Origin: Prevotellaceae bacterium UBA2738
Lineage (GTDB): Bacteria > Bacteroidota > Bacteroidia > Bacteroidales > Bacteroidaceae
DNA: 64,000 nucleotides
Assembly (NCBI GenBank): GCA_002353585.1
Contig: DEJW01000046.1
Span: 50,683 to 114,682, forward strand
Reading direction: 5' to 3'
Part shown: positions 1 through 8,540 of the stretch, piece by piece
Layout: each line of letters opens with the position of its first letter
Numbering within the stretch: position 1 is the first letter of the stretch
Program-made: the position numbers and the translations under genes
Notes under the pieces: generated by a model
What the model saw: only the letters and a program-made list of their open reading frames with translations
Told to the model about the DNA's origin: nothing
Database searches by the model: none

Positions 1-16
1 AATGAAGAATTTTTCG

Positions 17-24
17 TAATTTTG
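17..24 (+). promoter_or_regulatory. Bacteroidetes -7 element (TAATTTTG)
   Basis: The octamer TAATTTTG matches the TAnnTTTG -7 consensus of the Bacteroidetes primary sigma factor. The expected -33 TTG would fall before the window start, so only half of the promoter can be seen. It would drive the lipoprotein gene at 191 and, by the 1-nt overlap, the suf operon, leaving a leader of about 160 nt. Confidence 0.5.
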
Positions 25-63
25 CATAGAATTTAGAGAATTAAGTTTTCTCAAGTCCAACTT

Positions 64-86
64 GAGAGGAGTTAAAGGAGTTAAAA
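64..86 (+). repeat. Short tandem GGAGTTAAA repeat in leader
   Basis: Units related to GGAGTTAAA are repeated in the leader of the first gene. A similar run occurs in inverse orientation at 37192-37213, just before the second giant gene. It belongs to the short dispersed intergenic repeats of this genome. It is purine-rich but lies too far from the start codon to be a ribosome binding site. Confidence 0.5.
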
Positions 87-92
87 GGAGGA

Positions 93-113
93 CTCCGAGT
101 TCTACTCGCCTGA
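93..113 (+). repeat. Dispersed covarying hairpin motif, copy 1
   Basis: The motif begins CTC, has the stem CGAGT/ACTCG with loop TCT, and ends with CCTGA. Copies at 50194-50215 and 59077-59098 keep the flanks and the pairing but change the stem bases together. All three are on the plus strand upstream of a gene. A second hairpin-like stretch (GAGC-TTC-GCTC) follows directly. The function is unknown. Confidence 0.6.
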
Positions 114-190
114 AGAGCTTCGCTCGAAGAATCGCTCGTTGAACTCGCTAAGGAATTAAAGGACAAAACCAGAATAAAACGATATAATTA

Positions 191-712
191 ATGAAAAAGA
201 TTTACAACTATCTGTTTGTGGGCATAGTAGCGATGCTCTCAATGACACTTTCATCATGTAATGACGATAACATTGCGCGTGATCTCGATGGTATTTGGGA
301 GGGCAAGGTTTCACAGAACTGGTCTTGGCGCTGGTCTGATTACACTACTTACCAGTATGTTGACATAGAATTTTATACAGACCCTTACTATTACGCTGAA
401 GGAACAGGTGTAGAGTATGACTATACAGGAACATACACATATGTAAGTTGTCCGTTTAACTTCAGAGTGCGCAACGGCGTGATTTATATGGACTACAGAG
501 ATGGTACCAGGGTTAGGATAACAAATTACTACCTTAGTGGAGACCGTTTCTCTGGTACTTTCAGAGATTACTACAGCGGAGATTATCTTGCAGACTTTTC
601 TTTCTATAAGGTAGCAAACTTCCGTCACTTCAGATATAGCGGTTACTCCCTTGATGCTGACTTTGAAAAAGAAGACTCCAAGACAAACAAGACTGAAGCC
701 GAACAGAAATAA
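191..712 (+). CDS. Small secreted lipoprotein of unknown function
   Basis: A 173-residue protein with an N-terminal signal peptide ending in the lipobox LSSC, lipidated Cys at about residue 23. The mature part begins NDDN and is rich in aromatic residues, Tyr above all (YDYTGTYTY, YYLSGDRFSG). The alternation suggests a small beta-barrel or beta-sandwich, somewhat lipocalin-like, but I do not recognise the family. The C-terminus is a charged Lys/Glu tail. Its stop TAA overlaps the ATG of sufB by one base, so it is probably co-transcribed, although no link to Fe-S assembly is apparent. The ATG start directly precedes a Lys-Lys signal-peptide n-region, which supports it. Confidence 0.75.
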   Translation: MKKIYNYLFVGIVAMLSMTLSSCNDDNIARDLDGIWEGKVSQNWSWRWSDYTTYQYVDIEFYTDPYYYAEGTGVEYDYTGTYTYVSCPFNFRVRNGVIYMDYRDGTRVRITNYYLSGDRFSGTFRDYYSGDYLADFSFYKVANFRHFRYSGYSLDADFEKEDSKTNKTEAEQK

Positions 713-2166
713 TGGCTGAGAAGAATGAATTTGTGAGGAAGGTGGCGGAGCAGAAGTACGAGTACGGCTTCACCACCGACGTTCACACTGACATAATACC
801 CGTAGGACTGACGGAAGATGTGGTAAGGCTCATTTCAGAAAAGAAAGGTGAGCCCGATTGGATGTTGGAGTTCCGTCTGAAGGCGTTCCGCCATTGGCAG
901 ACGATGACGCAGCCGACATGGGGACACGTCAACGTGCCACCGATAGACTACCAGGCGATATCATACTACGCCGACCCGATGGCAAAGAAAAAGAACCCTA
1001 ACCTGACGGAAGACGGCAAGATTGACCCAGAGCTGGAGAAGACATTCGACAAACTGGGCATACCATTAGAGGAAAGACTGGCGCTGAGCGGTGTTGCCGT
1101 GGATGCCATCATGGACTCGGTGAGCGTGAAGACCACCTATAAGGACAAACTGAAGGAGATGGGCATCATATTCATGTCGATAGGTGAGGCGATAAAGGAA
1201 CATCCAGACCTGATAAAGGAATACCTGGGCAGTGTGGTGCCATACAGAGACAACTTCTTTGCGGCGCTCAATTCAGCAGTGTTCTCTGATGGTTCGTTCG
1301 TTTATATACCAAAGGGCGTGAGATGTCCGATGGAGCTGTCCTCCTACTTCCGCATCAACGCAGCAGGAACGGGACAGTTTGAGAGGACGCTGATAATAGC
1401 CGACGACGACTCATACGTGTCATACCTCGAGGGATGTACGGCACCGATGCGTGACGAAAACCAACTGCATGCCGCCATAGTGGAGATAATAGTGAAGGAC
1501 AGGGCAGAGGTGAAATACTCTACCGTGCAGAACTGGTATCCTGGAGACGAGCACGGCAAAGGTGGTGTGCTGAATCTCGTAACCAAGCGTGGCGACCTGC
1601 GCGGAGTGTCGAGCAAACTGTCGTGGACACAGGTAGAGACGGGTTCGGCGATAACATGGAAATACCCTTCATGTGTGCTTCGCGGCGACAACTCGGTAGC
1701 AGAGTTCTACAGTGTTGCCGTAACGAACAACTACCAGGAGGCAGATACGGGTACCAAGATGATACACATGGGCAAGAACACCAAATCGACCATTATATCA
1801 AAGGGTATCTCAGCAGGACACTCGCAGAACTCTTACCGCGGACTGGTAAGGGCGACATCGAAGGCTGACGGGGCAAGAAACTACTCATCGTGTGACTCGC
1901 TGCTGCTGGGTAGCCAATGCGGAGCGCACACCTTCCCATATATGGACATACATAACAACACGGCAGTGGTGGAGCACGAGGCTACGACATCGAAGATAAG
2001 CGAAGAACAGCTGCTATACTGCAACCAGCGAGGCATATCGACAGAAGAAGCCGTAGGACTGATAGTGAACGGCTATGCCAAGGAGGTGCTGCAGAAACTG
2101 CCGATGGAGTTTGCTGTGGAGGCACAGAAGCTCCTCAGCGTGAGTCTGGAAGGAAGCGTAGGATAA
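712..2166 (+). CDS. sufB: Fe-S cluster assembly scaffold protein SufB
   Basis: SufB is the scaffold subunit of the cytosolic SufBCD complex, on which Fe-S clusters are built from sulfur supplied by SufS. The 484-residue length is typical. The C-terminal half has the SufB/SufD beta-helix core. The Cys of the CGAHTFPY motif (about residue 403) and the His of VVEHEATTS (about 422) match the positions needed for cluster formation in known SufB proteins. It is first in the sufB-sufC-sufD-sufS order, and the ATG overlaps the preceding lipoprotein stop. No sufE or sufU sulfur carrier lies in the window. Confidence 0.97.
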   Translation: MAEKNEFVRKVAEQKYEYGFTTDVHTDIIPVGLTEDVVRLISEKKGEPDWMLEFRLKAFRHWQTMTQPTWGHVNVPPIDYQAISYYADPMAKKKNPNLTEDGKIDPELEKTFDKLGIPLEERLALSGVAVDAIMDSVSVKTTYKDKLKEMGIIFMSIGEAIKEHPDLIKEYLGSVVPYRDNFFAALNSAVFSDGSFVYIPKGVRCPMELSSYFRINAAGTGQFERTLIIADDDSYVSYLEGCTAPMRDENQLHAAIVEIIVKDRAEVKYSTVQNWYPGDEHGKGGVLNLVTKRGDLRGVSSKLSWTQVETGSAITWKYPSCVLRGDNSVAEFYSVAVTNNYQEADTGTKMIHMGKNTKSTIISKGISAGHSQNSYRGLVRATSKADGARNYSSCDSLLLGSQCGAHTFPYMDIHNNTAVVEHEATTSKISEEQLLYCNQRGISTEEAVGLIVNGYAKEVLQKLPMEFAVEAQKLLSVSLEGSVG

Positions 2167-2168
2167 TT

Positions 2169-2201
2169 AATTAGGAATTAGGAATTAGAAATTAGAAATT
2201 A
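2169..2201 (+). repeat. Heptanucleotide tandem repeat (ATTAGRA) between sufB and sufC
   Basis: About five copies of a 7-bp unit (ATTAGGA, then ATTAGAA) fill the 48-nt spacer between sufB and sufC. It shares the 7-bp period, but not the exact unit, with the TCAATTR arrays elsewhere in this window. Confidence 0.75.
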
Positions 2202-2214
2202 GGGTCACTATATT

Positions 2215-2961
2215 ATGCTTGAAATAAGAAACCTGCATGCCAGGGTAGAAGAAAAGGAAATACTGAAGGGCGTAAACCTCACCATCAGAGATGGCGAGAT
2301 ACATGCGCTGATGGGTACTAACGGTGCCGGAAAGTCAACACTGAGCAACGTCATAGTGGGTAACCCACGCTATGAGGTGACGGAAGGCGAGATAATATTC
2401 AATGGACAGAACCTGCTGGAGATGACTGCCGACGAACGTGCCAACGCAGGCATATTCATGTCGTTCCAGATGCCAGTGGAGATACCAGGAGTGTCAATGA
2501 CCAACTTCATGAAGGCTGCCGTGAACGCCAGACGTAAGGCGAGAGGCGAGGAGCCTATGAAGGCTGGCGACTTCATCAAGATGATGAAAGAGAAGCGCGA
2601 ACTGGTGGAGATAGACCAGAAACTGATAAAGCGTTCGGTGAACGAGGGCTTCTCAGGCGGCGAGAAGAAGCGTAACGAGATATTCCAGATGGCTATGCTG
2701 GAACCAACCTTCTGCATACTCGACGAAACAGACTCAGGTCTGGACGTTGATGCACTGCGCATAGTGGCTACAGGATTTAACAAACTGCGCACGGAGAAAA
2801 CCTCGGCAATGGTGATAACCCACTACCAGCGTCTGCTGGACTATATAAAGCCTGACATAGTACATGTGCTCATTGACGGCAAAATAGTGAAGACTGGTGG
2901 TCCAGAACTGGCAGTGAAGATAGAGAACGAGGGATTTGACTTTGTAATGCAGAATGCATAA
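2215..2961 (+). CDS. sufC: Fe-S cluster assembly ATPase SufC
   Basis: SufC is the ABC-type ATPase of the SufBCD complex; ATP binding drives the rearrangement of SufB and SufD needed for cluster assembly. The 248-residue protein has a Walker A motif GTNGAGKST (about residues 34-42), the SufC-type signature FSGGEKKRNE, a Walker B region ending in LDETDSGLD, and the switch His in VITHYQRLL. There is no membrane segment, as expected for this soluble family. It follows sufB after a repeat-filled spacer and is separated from sufD by 3 nt, so coupling with sufD is tight. Confidence 0.97.
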   Translation: MLEIRNLHARVEEKEILKGVNLTIRDGEIHALMGTNGAGKSTLSNVIVGNPRYEVTEGEIIFNGQNLLEMTADERANAGIFMSFQMPVEIPGVSMTNFMKAAVNARRKARGEEPMKAGDFIKMMKEKRELVEIDQKLIKRSVNEGFSGGEKKRNEIFQMAMLEPTFCILDETDSGLDVDALRIVATGFNKLRTEKTSAMVITHYQRLLDYIKPDIVHVLIDGKIVKTGGPELAVKIENEGFDFVMQNA

Positions 2962-2964
2962 TTA

Positions 2965-4173
2965 ATGAATCAATACGTAGAATTATATAACGAGATAAAG
3001 GGCCAGTTGGACAGGCAGTCGTGCAGTGCGCTCAACGCACAGCGCGAGGAGGCAATGAAGCAGTTTAAGGCTATGGGCTTCCCTACGAGGAAGGTGGAGA
3101 GATACCGCTATACCGATGTGGAGGCAGCCTTTGCACCCAACTACGGACTGAGTCTCGCTCCATACACCATAAAGGATGTGCAGTATGTGTATGCTGCAAA
3201 GGAAGCGCCGATAGATATCGTACCTTATTATAATAAGGTGGCTGACAGCAAAGGCGATGCCATGACAGCCCTGAACACGGCATTAGCGCATGATGCACTC
3301 GTGATATACGTGCCAAAGGGCAAGAGGGCTGAGATCCCGATACGCATCGAGAACATACTCAACGGCGAACAGGATACTATGGTGGTACGCCGTGTGCTGA
3401 TAGTGATGGAGGAGCTGAGTGAGGCGACAATATTCTTTGTGGACCACGTGAAGAGCGACAAGGCTTTCCTCACATCGCAGGTGATAGAGGTGGTATGCAA
3501 AGAGGGTTCACACCTGGACCTCTATGAGATGGAGGAGACCAGTAGCAAATGTAACCGTTTCAGCAACCTCTATATAAAGACTGAGCGCGATGCAGTGGTG
3601 AGACATAACAACCTGACGATATCAAACGGTGTGACTCGCAACGGCATAGACGTTTATTTGCAGGGCAAGGGCTCGGAGGTGACTCTGAACGGTGCCGTGA
3701 TAGCCGACAGAGAGCAGCATGTAGATAACAACACCGTGATAGAACACCAGGTGGAGCAGTGTCAGAGCAACGAGCTGTATAAATACGTGCTCGACGACAA
3801 GGCGGTGTGCGCCTTTGCAGGTAAGATACTAGTGAAGGAGGGAGCACAGCAGACCTACTCGCAGGAGACGAACAACAACATGGTGGCAAGTAACGACGCG
3901 AGGATGTACACTCAGCCGATGCTTGAGATATATGCCGACGACGTGAAGTGTGCGCACGGCTCTACCGTCGGTGTGATGGACGAGGCGGCACTGTTCTATA
4001 TGATGCAGCGAGGCATATCAAAGGATGAGGCTAAGACACTGCTGAAGAATGCCTTTATCTCGCAGGTGATAGACGAGATGAAGTGGCAGGCTTTCCGCGA
4101 CCGTCTGCACATACTCATAGACAAGCGCCTGAGTAAGGAAGAGCGTTGTGGCACATGTAAGATTTGTAACTAA
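2965..4173 (+). CDS. sufD: Fe-S cluster assembly protein SufD
   Basis: SufD is the paralogue of SufB and its partner in the SufBC2D scaffold. The 402-residue sequence shows the SufBD signature (EHQVEQCQSNELYKYV, then KCAHGSTVGVMDEAALFYMMQRGIS). The His in KCAHGST matches the essential SufD His in well-studied members. The C-terminus ends in RCGTCKICN, with three Cys in nine residues; I cannot assign a function to that tail. It lies between sufC (3-nt gap) and sufS (9-nt gap). Confidence 0.95.
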   Translation: MNQYVELYNEIKGQLDRQSCSALNAQREEAMKQFKAMGFPTRKVERYRYTDVEAAFAPNYGLSLAPYTIKDVQYVYAAKEAPIDIVPYYNKVADSKGDAMTALNTALAHDALVIYVPKGKRAEIPIRIENILNGEQDTMVVRRVLIVMEELSEATIFFVDHVKSDKAFLTSQVIEVVCKEGSHLDLYEMEETSSKCNRFSNLYIKTERDAVVRHNNLTISNGVTRNGIDVYLQGKGSEVTLNGAVIADREQHVDNNTVIEHQVEQCQSNELYKYVLDDKAVCAFAGKILVKEGAQQTYSQETNNNMVASNDARMYTQPMLEIYADDVKCAHGSTVGVMDEAALFYMMQRGISKDEAKTLLKNAFISQVIDEMKWQAFRDRLHILIDKRLSKEERCGTCKICN

Positions 4174-4176
4174 CTG

Positions 4177-4197
4177 TGAACTATGAACTGTGAACTG
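4177..4197 (+). repeat. Heptanucleotide repeat TGAACTR overlapping the sufS start
   Basis: Three tandem units (TGAACTA, TGAACTG, TGAACTG) span the end of the sufD-sufS spacer. The sufS ATG at 4183 is formed by the junction of units one and two, and the first residues (MNCEL) are encoded by the repeat. No Shine-Dalgarno sequence is visible. Confidence 0.8.
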
Positions 4198-5403
4198 ATC
4201 CGTAAGGATTTCCCGATATTACAACGTAAGATATACGACAAGTACCCACTGGTGTATCTTGACAACGGAGCGACGACGCAAAAGCCGCTCTGTGTGCTCG
4301 ACGGTATGCGTGAGGAGTACCTCAACGTGAATGCTAATGTGCATCGCGGCGTGCACTACCTATCGCAACAGGCTACCGACCTGCATGAAGGGGCAAGAGA
4401 GAAGGTAAGGCAGTTTATCAATGCCGAGAAGACCTCAGAGATAGTCTTTACCCGAGGCACTACAGAGGCTGTGAACCTTGTGGCATCAAGTTTTGTGGAG
4501 GCTTACATGAAGGCTGGCGACGAGGTTATCATATCAACCATGGAGCACCACTCAAACATAGTGCCTTGGCAGTTGCAGGCAGAGAAGAAGGGCATAGTGG
4601 TGAAGGTGATACCGATGAGCGACGACGGCATACTCGATCTGGAGGCATATAAGACGCTCTTCAGCGAGAAGACCAAGTTAGTTAGCGTGACCCACGTTAG
4701 TAATGTGCTGGGTACGGTGAACCCCGTGAAGGAAATAATAAAGATAGCCCATGAGCATGAGGCGCCTTGTATGATAGACGGTGCGCAGTCGGCACCCCAC
4801 ATGGCAATCGATGTGCAGGATATGGACTGCGACTTCTACGCCTTCTCAGGACATAAGATGTATGGACCTACTGGCATAGGAGTGCTTTACGGCAAAGAGA
4901 AATATCTGGAACAGATGCCGCCATACCAGGGAGGCGGCGACATGATAGGTACGGTGACATTCGAAAAGACAACCTATGCCGCCCTGCCGTATAAGTTTGA
5001 GGCTGGCACGCCAGACTATATAGCCACTCACGGACTGGCAATAGCCATAGACTATATGCTCAATATAGGTATGGACAAGATAGAGGAGCACGAGAGAGGA
5101 CTGACCCGCTATGCCTTAGAACAGATGCAGACCATAGAGGGGATGCGCATATTCGGTCCGCTCGACGCCACAAAGCGCGATGCGGTGATAAGTTTCCTCG
5201 TGGGCGATATTCACCACCTCGATATGGGAACACTGCTCGATCGCTTAGGCATAGCTGTGAGAACGGGTCACCACTGTGCTGAACCCCTGATGCGCCGTTT
5301 AGGTATCAATGGTACAGTGCGTGCTTCCTTCGGGCTGTATAATACAAAGGAGGAGATTGATGTCTTGGTCAGCGGCATAAAGAGAGTAAGCACTATGTTT
5401 TGA
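4183..5403 (+). CDS. sufS: Cysteine desulfurase SufS
   Basis: A PLP enzyme that removes sulfur from cysteine as an enzyme-bound persulfide for the SufBCD scaffold. At 406 residues it is a normal class II (SufS/CsdA) member. The cofactor Lys lies in SGHKMYG (about residue 225). The persulfide Cys lies in RTGHHCAEPLM (about residue 365), the short-loop arrangement of the SufS group. The N-terminus VYLDNGATTQKP is characteristic. The start codon lies inside a 7-bp repeat array, so an ancestral start may have been altered, but FPILQRK follows at the expected distance. Last gene of the suf set. Confidence 0.96.
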   Translation: MNCELIRKDFPILQRKIYDKYPLVYLDNGATTQKPLCVLDGMREEYLNVNANVHRGVHYLSQQATDLHEGAREKVRQFINAEKTSEIVFTRGTTEAVNLVASSFVEAYMKAGDEVIISTMEHHSNIVPWQLQAEKKGIVVKVIPMSDDGILDLEAYKTLFSEKTKLVSVTHVSNVLGTVNPVKEIIKIAHEHEAPCMIDGAQSAPHMAIDVQDMDCDFYAFSGHKMYGPTGIGVLYGKEKYLEQMPPYQGGGDMIGTVTFEKTTYAALPYKFEAGTPDYIATHGLAIAIDYMLNIGMDKIEEHERGLTRYALEQMQTIEGMRIFGPLDATKRDAVISFLVGDIHHLDMGTLLDRLGIAVRTGHHCAEPLMRRLGINGTVRASFGLYNTKEEIDVLVSGIKRVSTMF

Positions 5404-5414
5404 CCCCCTAATTA

Positions 5415-5442
5415 TCAATTGTCAATTATCAATTATCAATTG
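5415..5442 (+). repeat. Heptanucleotide repeat TCAATTR between sufS and trmH
   Basis: Four perfect tandem heptamers (TCAATTG, TCAATTA, TCAATTA, TCAATTG). The last TTG (5440-5442) may be the start codon of the downstream methyltransferase. Same unit as the arrays at 7951-8017 and 58444-58471. Confidence 0.85.
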
Positions 5443-6024
5443 AAGAAGACTTCTATCATAGAGATGAACCGCCTCAGTGTGGAGGAGTTTCACGAGGCAG
5501 AGAAGATGCCACTCATCGTGGTGCTCGACGATGTACGTTCCCTATATAATGTGGGGAGCGTGTTTCGTACGTCGGATGCCTTCAGGGTTGAGGCTATAGA
5601 CCTCTGTGGCATTACGGCAACGCCAGACGAGGTGCGTGATGAGGATGGCACTCTGGTGCGCGACTGCACTCTGAAGGCTTCGCAAGAGATACACAAGACG
5701 GCATTAGGGGCAGAGGAGAGTGTGGCGTGGCGATACTATAAGACTGCTGCTGAGGCTGTGGCTGCATTGAAGGCTGATGGCTATACGGTACTTGCCGTAG
5801 AACAGTGTCACGGTTCTACGATGCTTAATGATTTCAAACCTGCATTTGGGGATAAAAAGAAGTACGCCGTAGTCCTCGGCAATGAGGTCAAAGGCGTACA
5901 TCAAGAGGTGGTTGATATGTGTGACGGATGTTTGGAAATACCTCAGTATGGTACCAAACATTCACTCAACGTTTCTGTTACGGCAGGAATAGTTATCTGG
6001 CATTTTGCCAGCTCTAACCTCTAA
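5440..6024 (+). CDS. TrmH/SpoU family RNA 2'-O-methyltransferase
   Basis: A SPOUT-class methyltransferase acting on tRNA or rRNA with S-adenosylmethionine. The three family motifs are present: NVGSVFRTSDAF, VVLGNEVKGV, and IPQYGTKHSLNVSVTAGIVI near the C-terminus, which forms the knotted cofactor site. There is no N-terminal substrate-binding domain, so the target RNA cannot be told. The start is uncertain. I prefer the TTG at 5440, the end of a heptamer repeat, because it gives a short KKTSIIEMNRLS N-terminus of the length I recall for Bacteroidales homologues. The ATG at 5464 is the alternative. Further TTG codons upstream lie inside the repeat and are unlikely. Converges with speA, with a gap of 16 nt. 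Confidence 0.88.
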   Translation: MKKTSIIEMNRLSVEEFHEAEKMPLIVVLDDVRSLYNVGSVFRTSDAFRVEAIDLCGITATPDEVRDEDGTLVRDCTLKASQEIHKTALGAEESVAWRYYKTAAEAVAALKADGYTVLAVEQCHGSTMLNDFKPAFGDKKKYAVVLGNEVKGVHQEVVDMCDGCLEIPQYGTKHSLNVSVTAGIVIWHFASSNL

Positions 6025-6040
6025 ACCCTAAACTCTCAAC

Positions 6041-7936
6041 TTATTCCAAATAAGTATATCCGTAGAGTCCTGAGCGATAGTTGGAAAGGAATTCCTTTCC
6101 CTCCTCAAGACTGATTTTTCCCTGTTTTACTGATTTCGTTACCCAGATTTCGAGCTGGCGCACCAGTTTCTTGGGGTTGTACTGCACGTAGTCGAGCACT
6201 TCTTCTACGGTTTCACCGTCAAAAACCTGGTCTATGTGGTATGTGCCATCCTTCATTGAGATGTGCACAGCATTGGTGTCGCCGAAGAGGTTGTGCATAT
6301 CGCCGAGTATCTCCTGATAAGCACCCACGAGGAAGATACCGAGGTAGTAAGGCTCCTTAGACTTACGCAGGTCGTGAACGGGCAGTGTGGATGAGAGGTG
6401 CGAACCCGTTACGAAGTGGGTCATCTTGCCGTCGCTGTCGCAGGTGATATCCTGCAAGGTAGCCTGACGGGTAGGACGCTCGTCAAGTCGCTGCAGGGGT
6501 ACCACAGGGAAGAGCTGGTCGATAGCCCACGCGTCAGGGAGTGACTGAAACAGGGAGAAGTTGCAGAAATACTTGTCGGCAAGCAGTTTGTCGATGCCGC
6601 GCAGTTCCTCGGGCACGTGCTTAAGCTGCTTGGTGAGCGAAAGCACCTCACGGCATACGCTCCAGTACATAGACTCAATCTCGGCACGGGTCTTCAGATC
6701 TACCATACCCATAGAGAAAAGGCTGAGAGCCTCGTCACGTATCTGTTCGGCATCGTGCCAGTCTTCGAGCATAGAACGTGTGTCGATGTTGCACCATATA
6801 TCATATAGCTCCTTCACCAACTGGTGGTCGGTCTCCTTTGCCTCAAACTCCTCAGGCATCTCAGGCAGTGATGCAGTTTCAAGCACGTCGATGACCAGCA
6901 CCGAGTGGTGGGCACTGAGCGAGCGCCCCGACTCTGTTATGAGGTTAGGGTGGGGGATGCCGTTCTTGTTGGCAGCATCTATAAAGGTGTACATCACATC
7001 GTTGACATACTCCTGAATGCTGTAGTTGACACTCGACTCAGAGTTGCTGCTGCGCGTTCCGTCATAATCTACGCCCAGTCCGCCGCCGCAGTCCACATAT
7101 TCCACGTTATAGCCCGCCTTACGCAGATTTACGTAGAATTGTGCAGCCTCTCTCACGGCAGTCTGTATGCGGCGTATCTTTGTTATCTGCGAACCTATGT
7201 GGAAGTGTATGAGCTTCATGCAGTCGTGCATGCCATACTCATCAAGACGCTTCAGTGCCTGGAGCAGTTCTGAGGCTGTCAGTCCGAATTTTGATGCGTC
7301 GCCACCGCTCTCTTCCCATTTGCCCGAACCCGAGGCTGCGAGCTTGATGCGTACACCGAGGTTAGGCATAACACCAAGTTTCTTGGCAGCTTTGGCTATG
7401 GTGTCTATCTCGTTGAGTTTCTCTACTACGATAAAGATGCGCTTGCCCATCTTCTGTGCCAAGAGGGCGAGTTCGATGTATGCCTGATCCTTGTATCCGT
7501 TACAGATAATGAGCGCGTCGCTCTGACACTGTACGGCAATCACAGCATGGAGTTCGGGTTTGGAACCAGCCTCCAGTCCGAGGTTGAACTTACGTCCGTG
7601 AGAGATAATCTCCTCTACCACGGGCTGCATCTGGTTTACCTTGATGGGGTACATCACGAAGCTCTCACCTTTGTAACCGTATTCCTCTGCTGCCTTCTTA
7701 AAACAAGAGGCAGTCTTCTCGATACGGTTGTCGAGGATGTCGGGAAAACGTAGCAGCACGGGGGTAGAGATGTCACGCAACTGCAGTTCGTTGATTATCT
7801 CACGAAGGTCTGCCTGTGCACCGTCCTTCAGTGGAGAGACATAGATATGTCCCTTCTCGTTGATGCCGAAGTAGGATGTTCCCCAGCCGTTTATGTTATA
7901 CAACTCCTTAGAGTCTTCTATAGTCCATCTTTTCAT
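6041..7936 (-). CDS. speA: Biosynthetic arginine decarboxylase SpeA
   Basis: Converts arginine to agmatine, the first step of the agmatine route to putrescine and spermidine; a PLP enzyme of the alanine-racemase-like fold. The 631-residue length fits the family. The cofactor Lys is in MYPIKVNQM (about residue 99). The phosphate-binding DCGGGLGVDYDGT and the HFHIGSQI motif are present, and TESGRSLSAHH lies in the middle. I start at the ATG giving MKRWTIEDSKELYNINGWG; an upstream in-frame ATG (7954) would only add MIGYRY. The gene follows aroK across a TCAATTA array and probably belongs to the topA-aroK transcript. Confidence 0.95.
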   Translation of the reverse strand: MKRWTIEDSKELYNINGWGTSYFGINEKGHIYVSPLKDGAQADLREIINELQLRDISTPVLLRFPDILDNRIEKTASCFKKAAEEYGYKGESFVMYPIKVNQMQPVVEEIISHGRKFNLGLEAGSKPELHAVIAVQCQSDALIICNGYKDQAYIELALLAQKMGKRIFIVVEKLNEIDTIAKAAKKLGVMPNLGVRIKLAASGSGKWEESGGDASKFGLTASELLQALKRLDEYGMHDCMKLIHFHIGSQITKIRRIQTAVREAAQFYVNLRKAGYNVEYVDCGGGLGVDYDGTRSSNSESSVNYSIQEYVNDVMYTFIDAANKNGIPHPNLITESGRSLSAHHSVLVIDVLETASLPEMPEEFEAKETDHQLVKELYDIWCNIDTRSMLEDWHDAEQIRDEALSLFSMGMVDLKTRAEIESMYWSVCREVLSLTKQLKHVPEELRGIDKLLADKYFCNFSLFQSLPDAWAIDQLFPVVPLQRLDERPTRQATLQDITCDSDGKMTHFVTGSHLSSTLPVHDLRKSKEPYYLGIFLVGAYQEILGDMHNLFGDTNAVHISMKDGTYHIDQVFDGETVEEVLDYVQYNPKKLVRQLEIWVTKSVKQGKISLEEGKEFLSNYRSGLYGYTYLE

Positions 7937-7950
7937 ATAACGATAACCTA

Positions 7951-8017
7951 TCAATTATCAATTGTCAATTATCAATTATCAATTATCAATTATCAATTAT
8001 CAATTATCAATTATCAA
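7951..8017 (+). repeat. Nine-copy TCAATTR heptanucleotide array between aroK and speA
   Basis: Nine full copies and a partial tenth of a 7-bp unit (all TCAATTA except one TCAATTG). The aroK stop codon (TGA, complement of 8007-8009) and its last residues fall inside the array. A change in copy number would alter the aroK-speA spacing by 7 bp per unit without touching most of aroK. Such perfect arrays are typical slippage sites. Confidence 0.92.
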
Positions 8018-8540
8018 CCCCCAACTCTTTCTTAACCTTAGCGATGGTTTCGGATATTTTGTCCTCGTCCTCCATGCAGGGGATATTTACTATATGTGTA
8101 GCTTTCATGTAGAATTCCTCGCGTTTGGCAAGCTGTTCCCTGATGAAGGCGAGCAGTTCGTCGTCACTCTTTCCTAACAGAAGCGGTCTGACACCCTTGC
8201 CCATCTTCAGGTGACGAAACAGTATCTCAGGTGTTCCACGCAGATAGACCACATCGCCTTGCGCATTGAGGTAGTCCATATTGTCATAGAAGCAAGGTGT
8301 ACCTCCTCCGCATGATATCACGACGTTTTCAAATTCAGCCACCTCGTGCAGCATATTGCGCTCTATTTTGCGGAACCCCTCTTCGCCTCTCTCATCAAAA
8401 ATCTGCTTGACCTTCTTGCGCATTCGGGTCTCTATGTACCAGTCAAGATCATAAAAGGGCACGCCAAGACTTTTGGCGAGATCTTTTCCCACCGTGGTCT
8501 TGCCCGCGCCCATATATCCTATCAGTATGATGCGAATCAT
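8007..8540 (-). CDS. aroK: Shikimate kinase AroK
   Basis: Phosphorylates shikimate at the 3-hydroxyl with ATP, in the pathway to chorismate and aromatic amino acids. The 177-residue protein has the P-loop GYMGAGKTTVG near the N-terminus, the shikimate-binding Asp in DLDWYIE, the CGGGTP motif, and RPLL in the lid region. The start is the ATG at 8540, which shares a base with the topA stop (TGATG), so the two are translationally coupled; a start 33 nt further upstream would lie inside topA and add a poor N-terminus. The C-terminal VDN and the stop are encoded by the TCAATTA array. Confidence 0.95.
   Translation of the reverse strand: MIRIILIGYMGAGKTTVGKDLAKSLGVPFYDLDWYIETRMRKKVKQIFDERGEEGFRKIERNMLHEVAEFENVVISCGGGTPCFYDNMDYLNAQGDVVYLRGTPEILFRHLKMGKGVRPLLLGKSDDELLAFIREQLAKREEFYMKATHIVNIPCMEDEDKISETIAKVKKELGVDN

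Noticed and set aside
7951..8017. CRISPR-like reading of the repeat array
   Set aside because: Units are 7 bp with no spacers. The 21-bp arrays at 18009 and 63810 likewise have no unique spacers of CRISPR length, and no cas genes are present.
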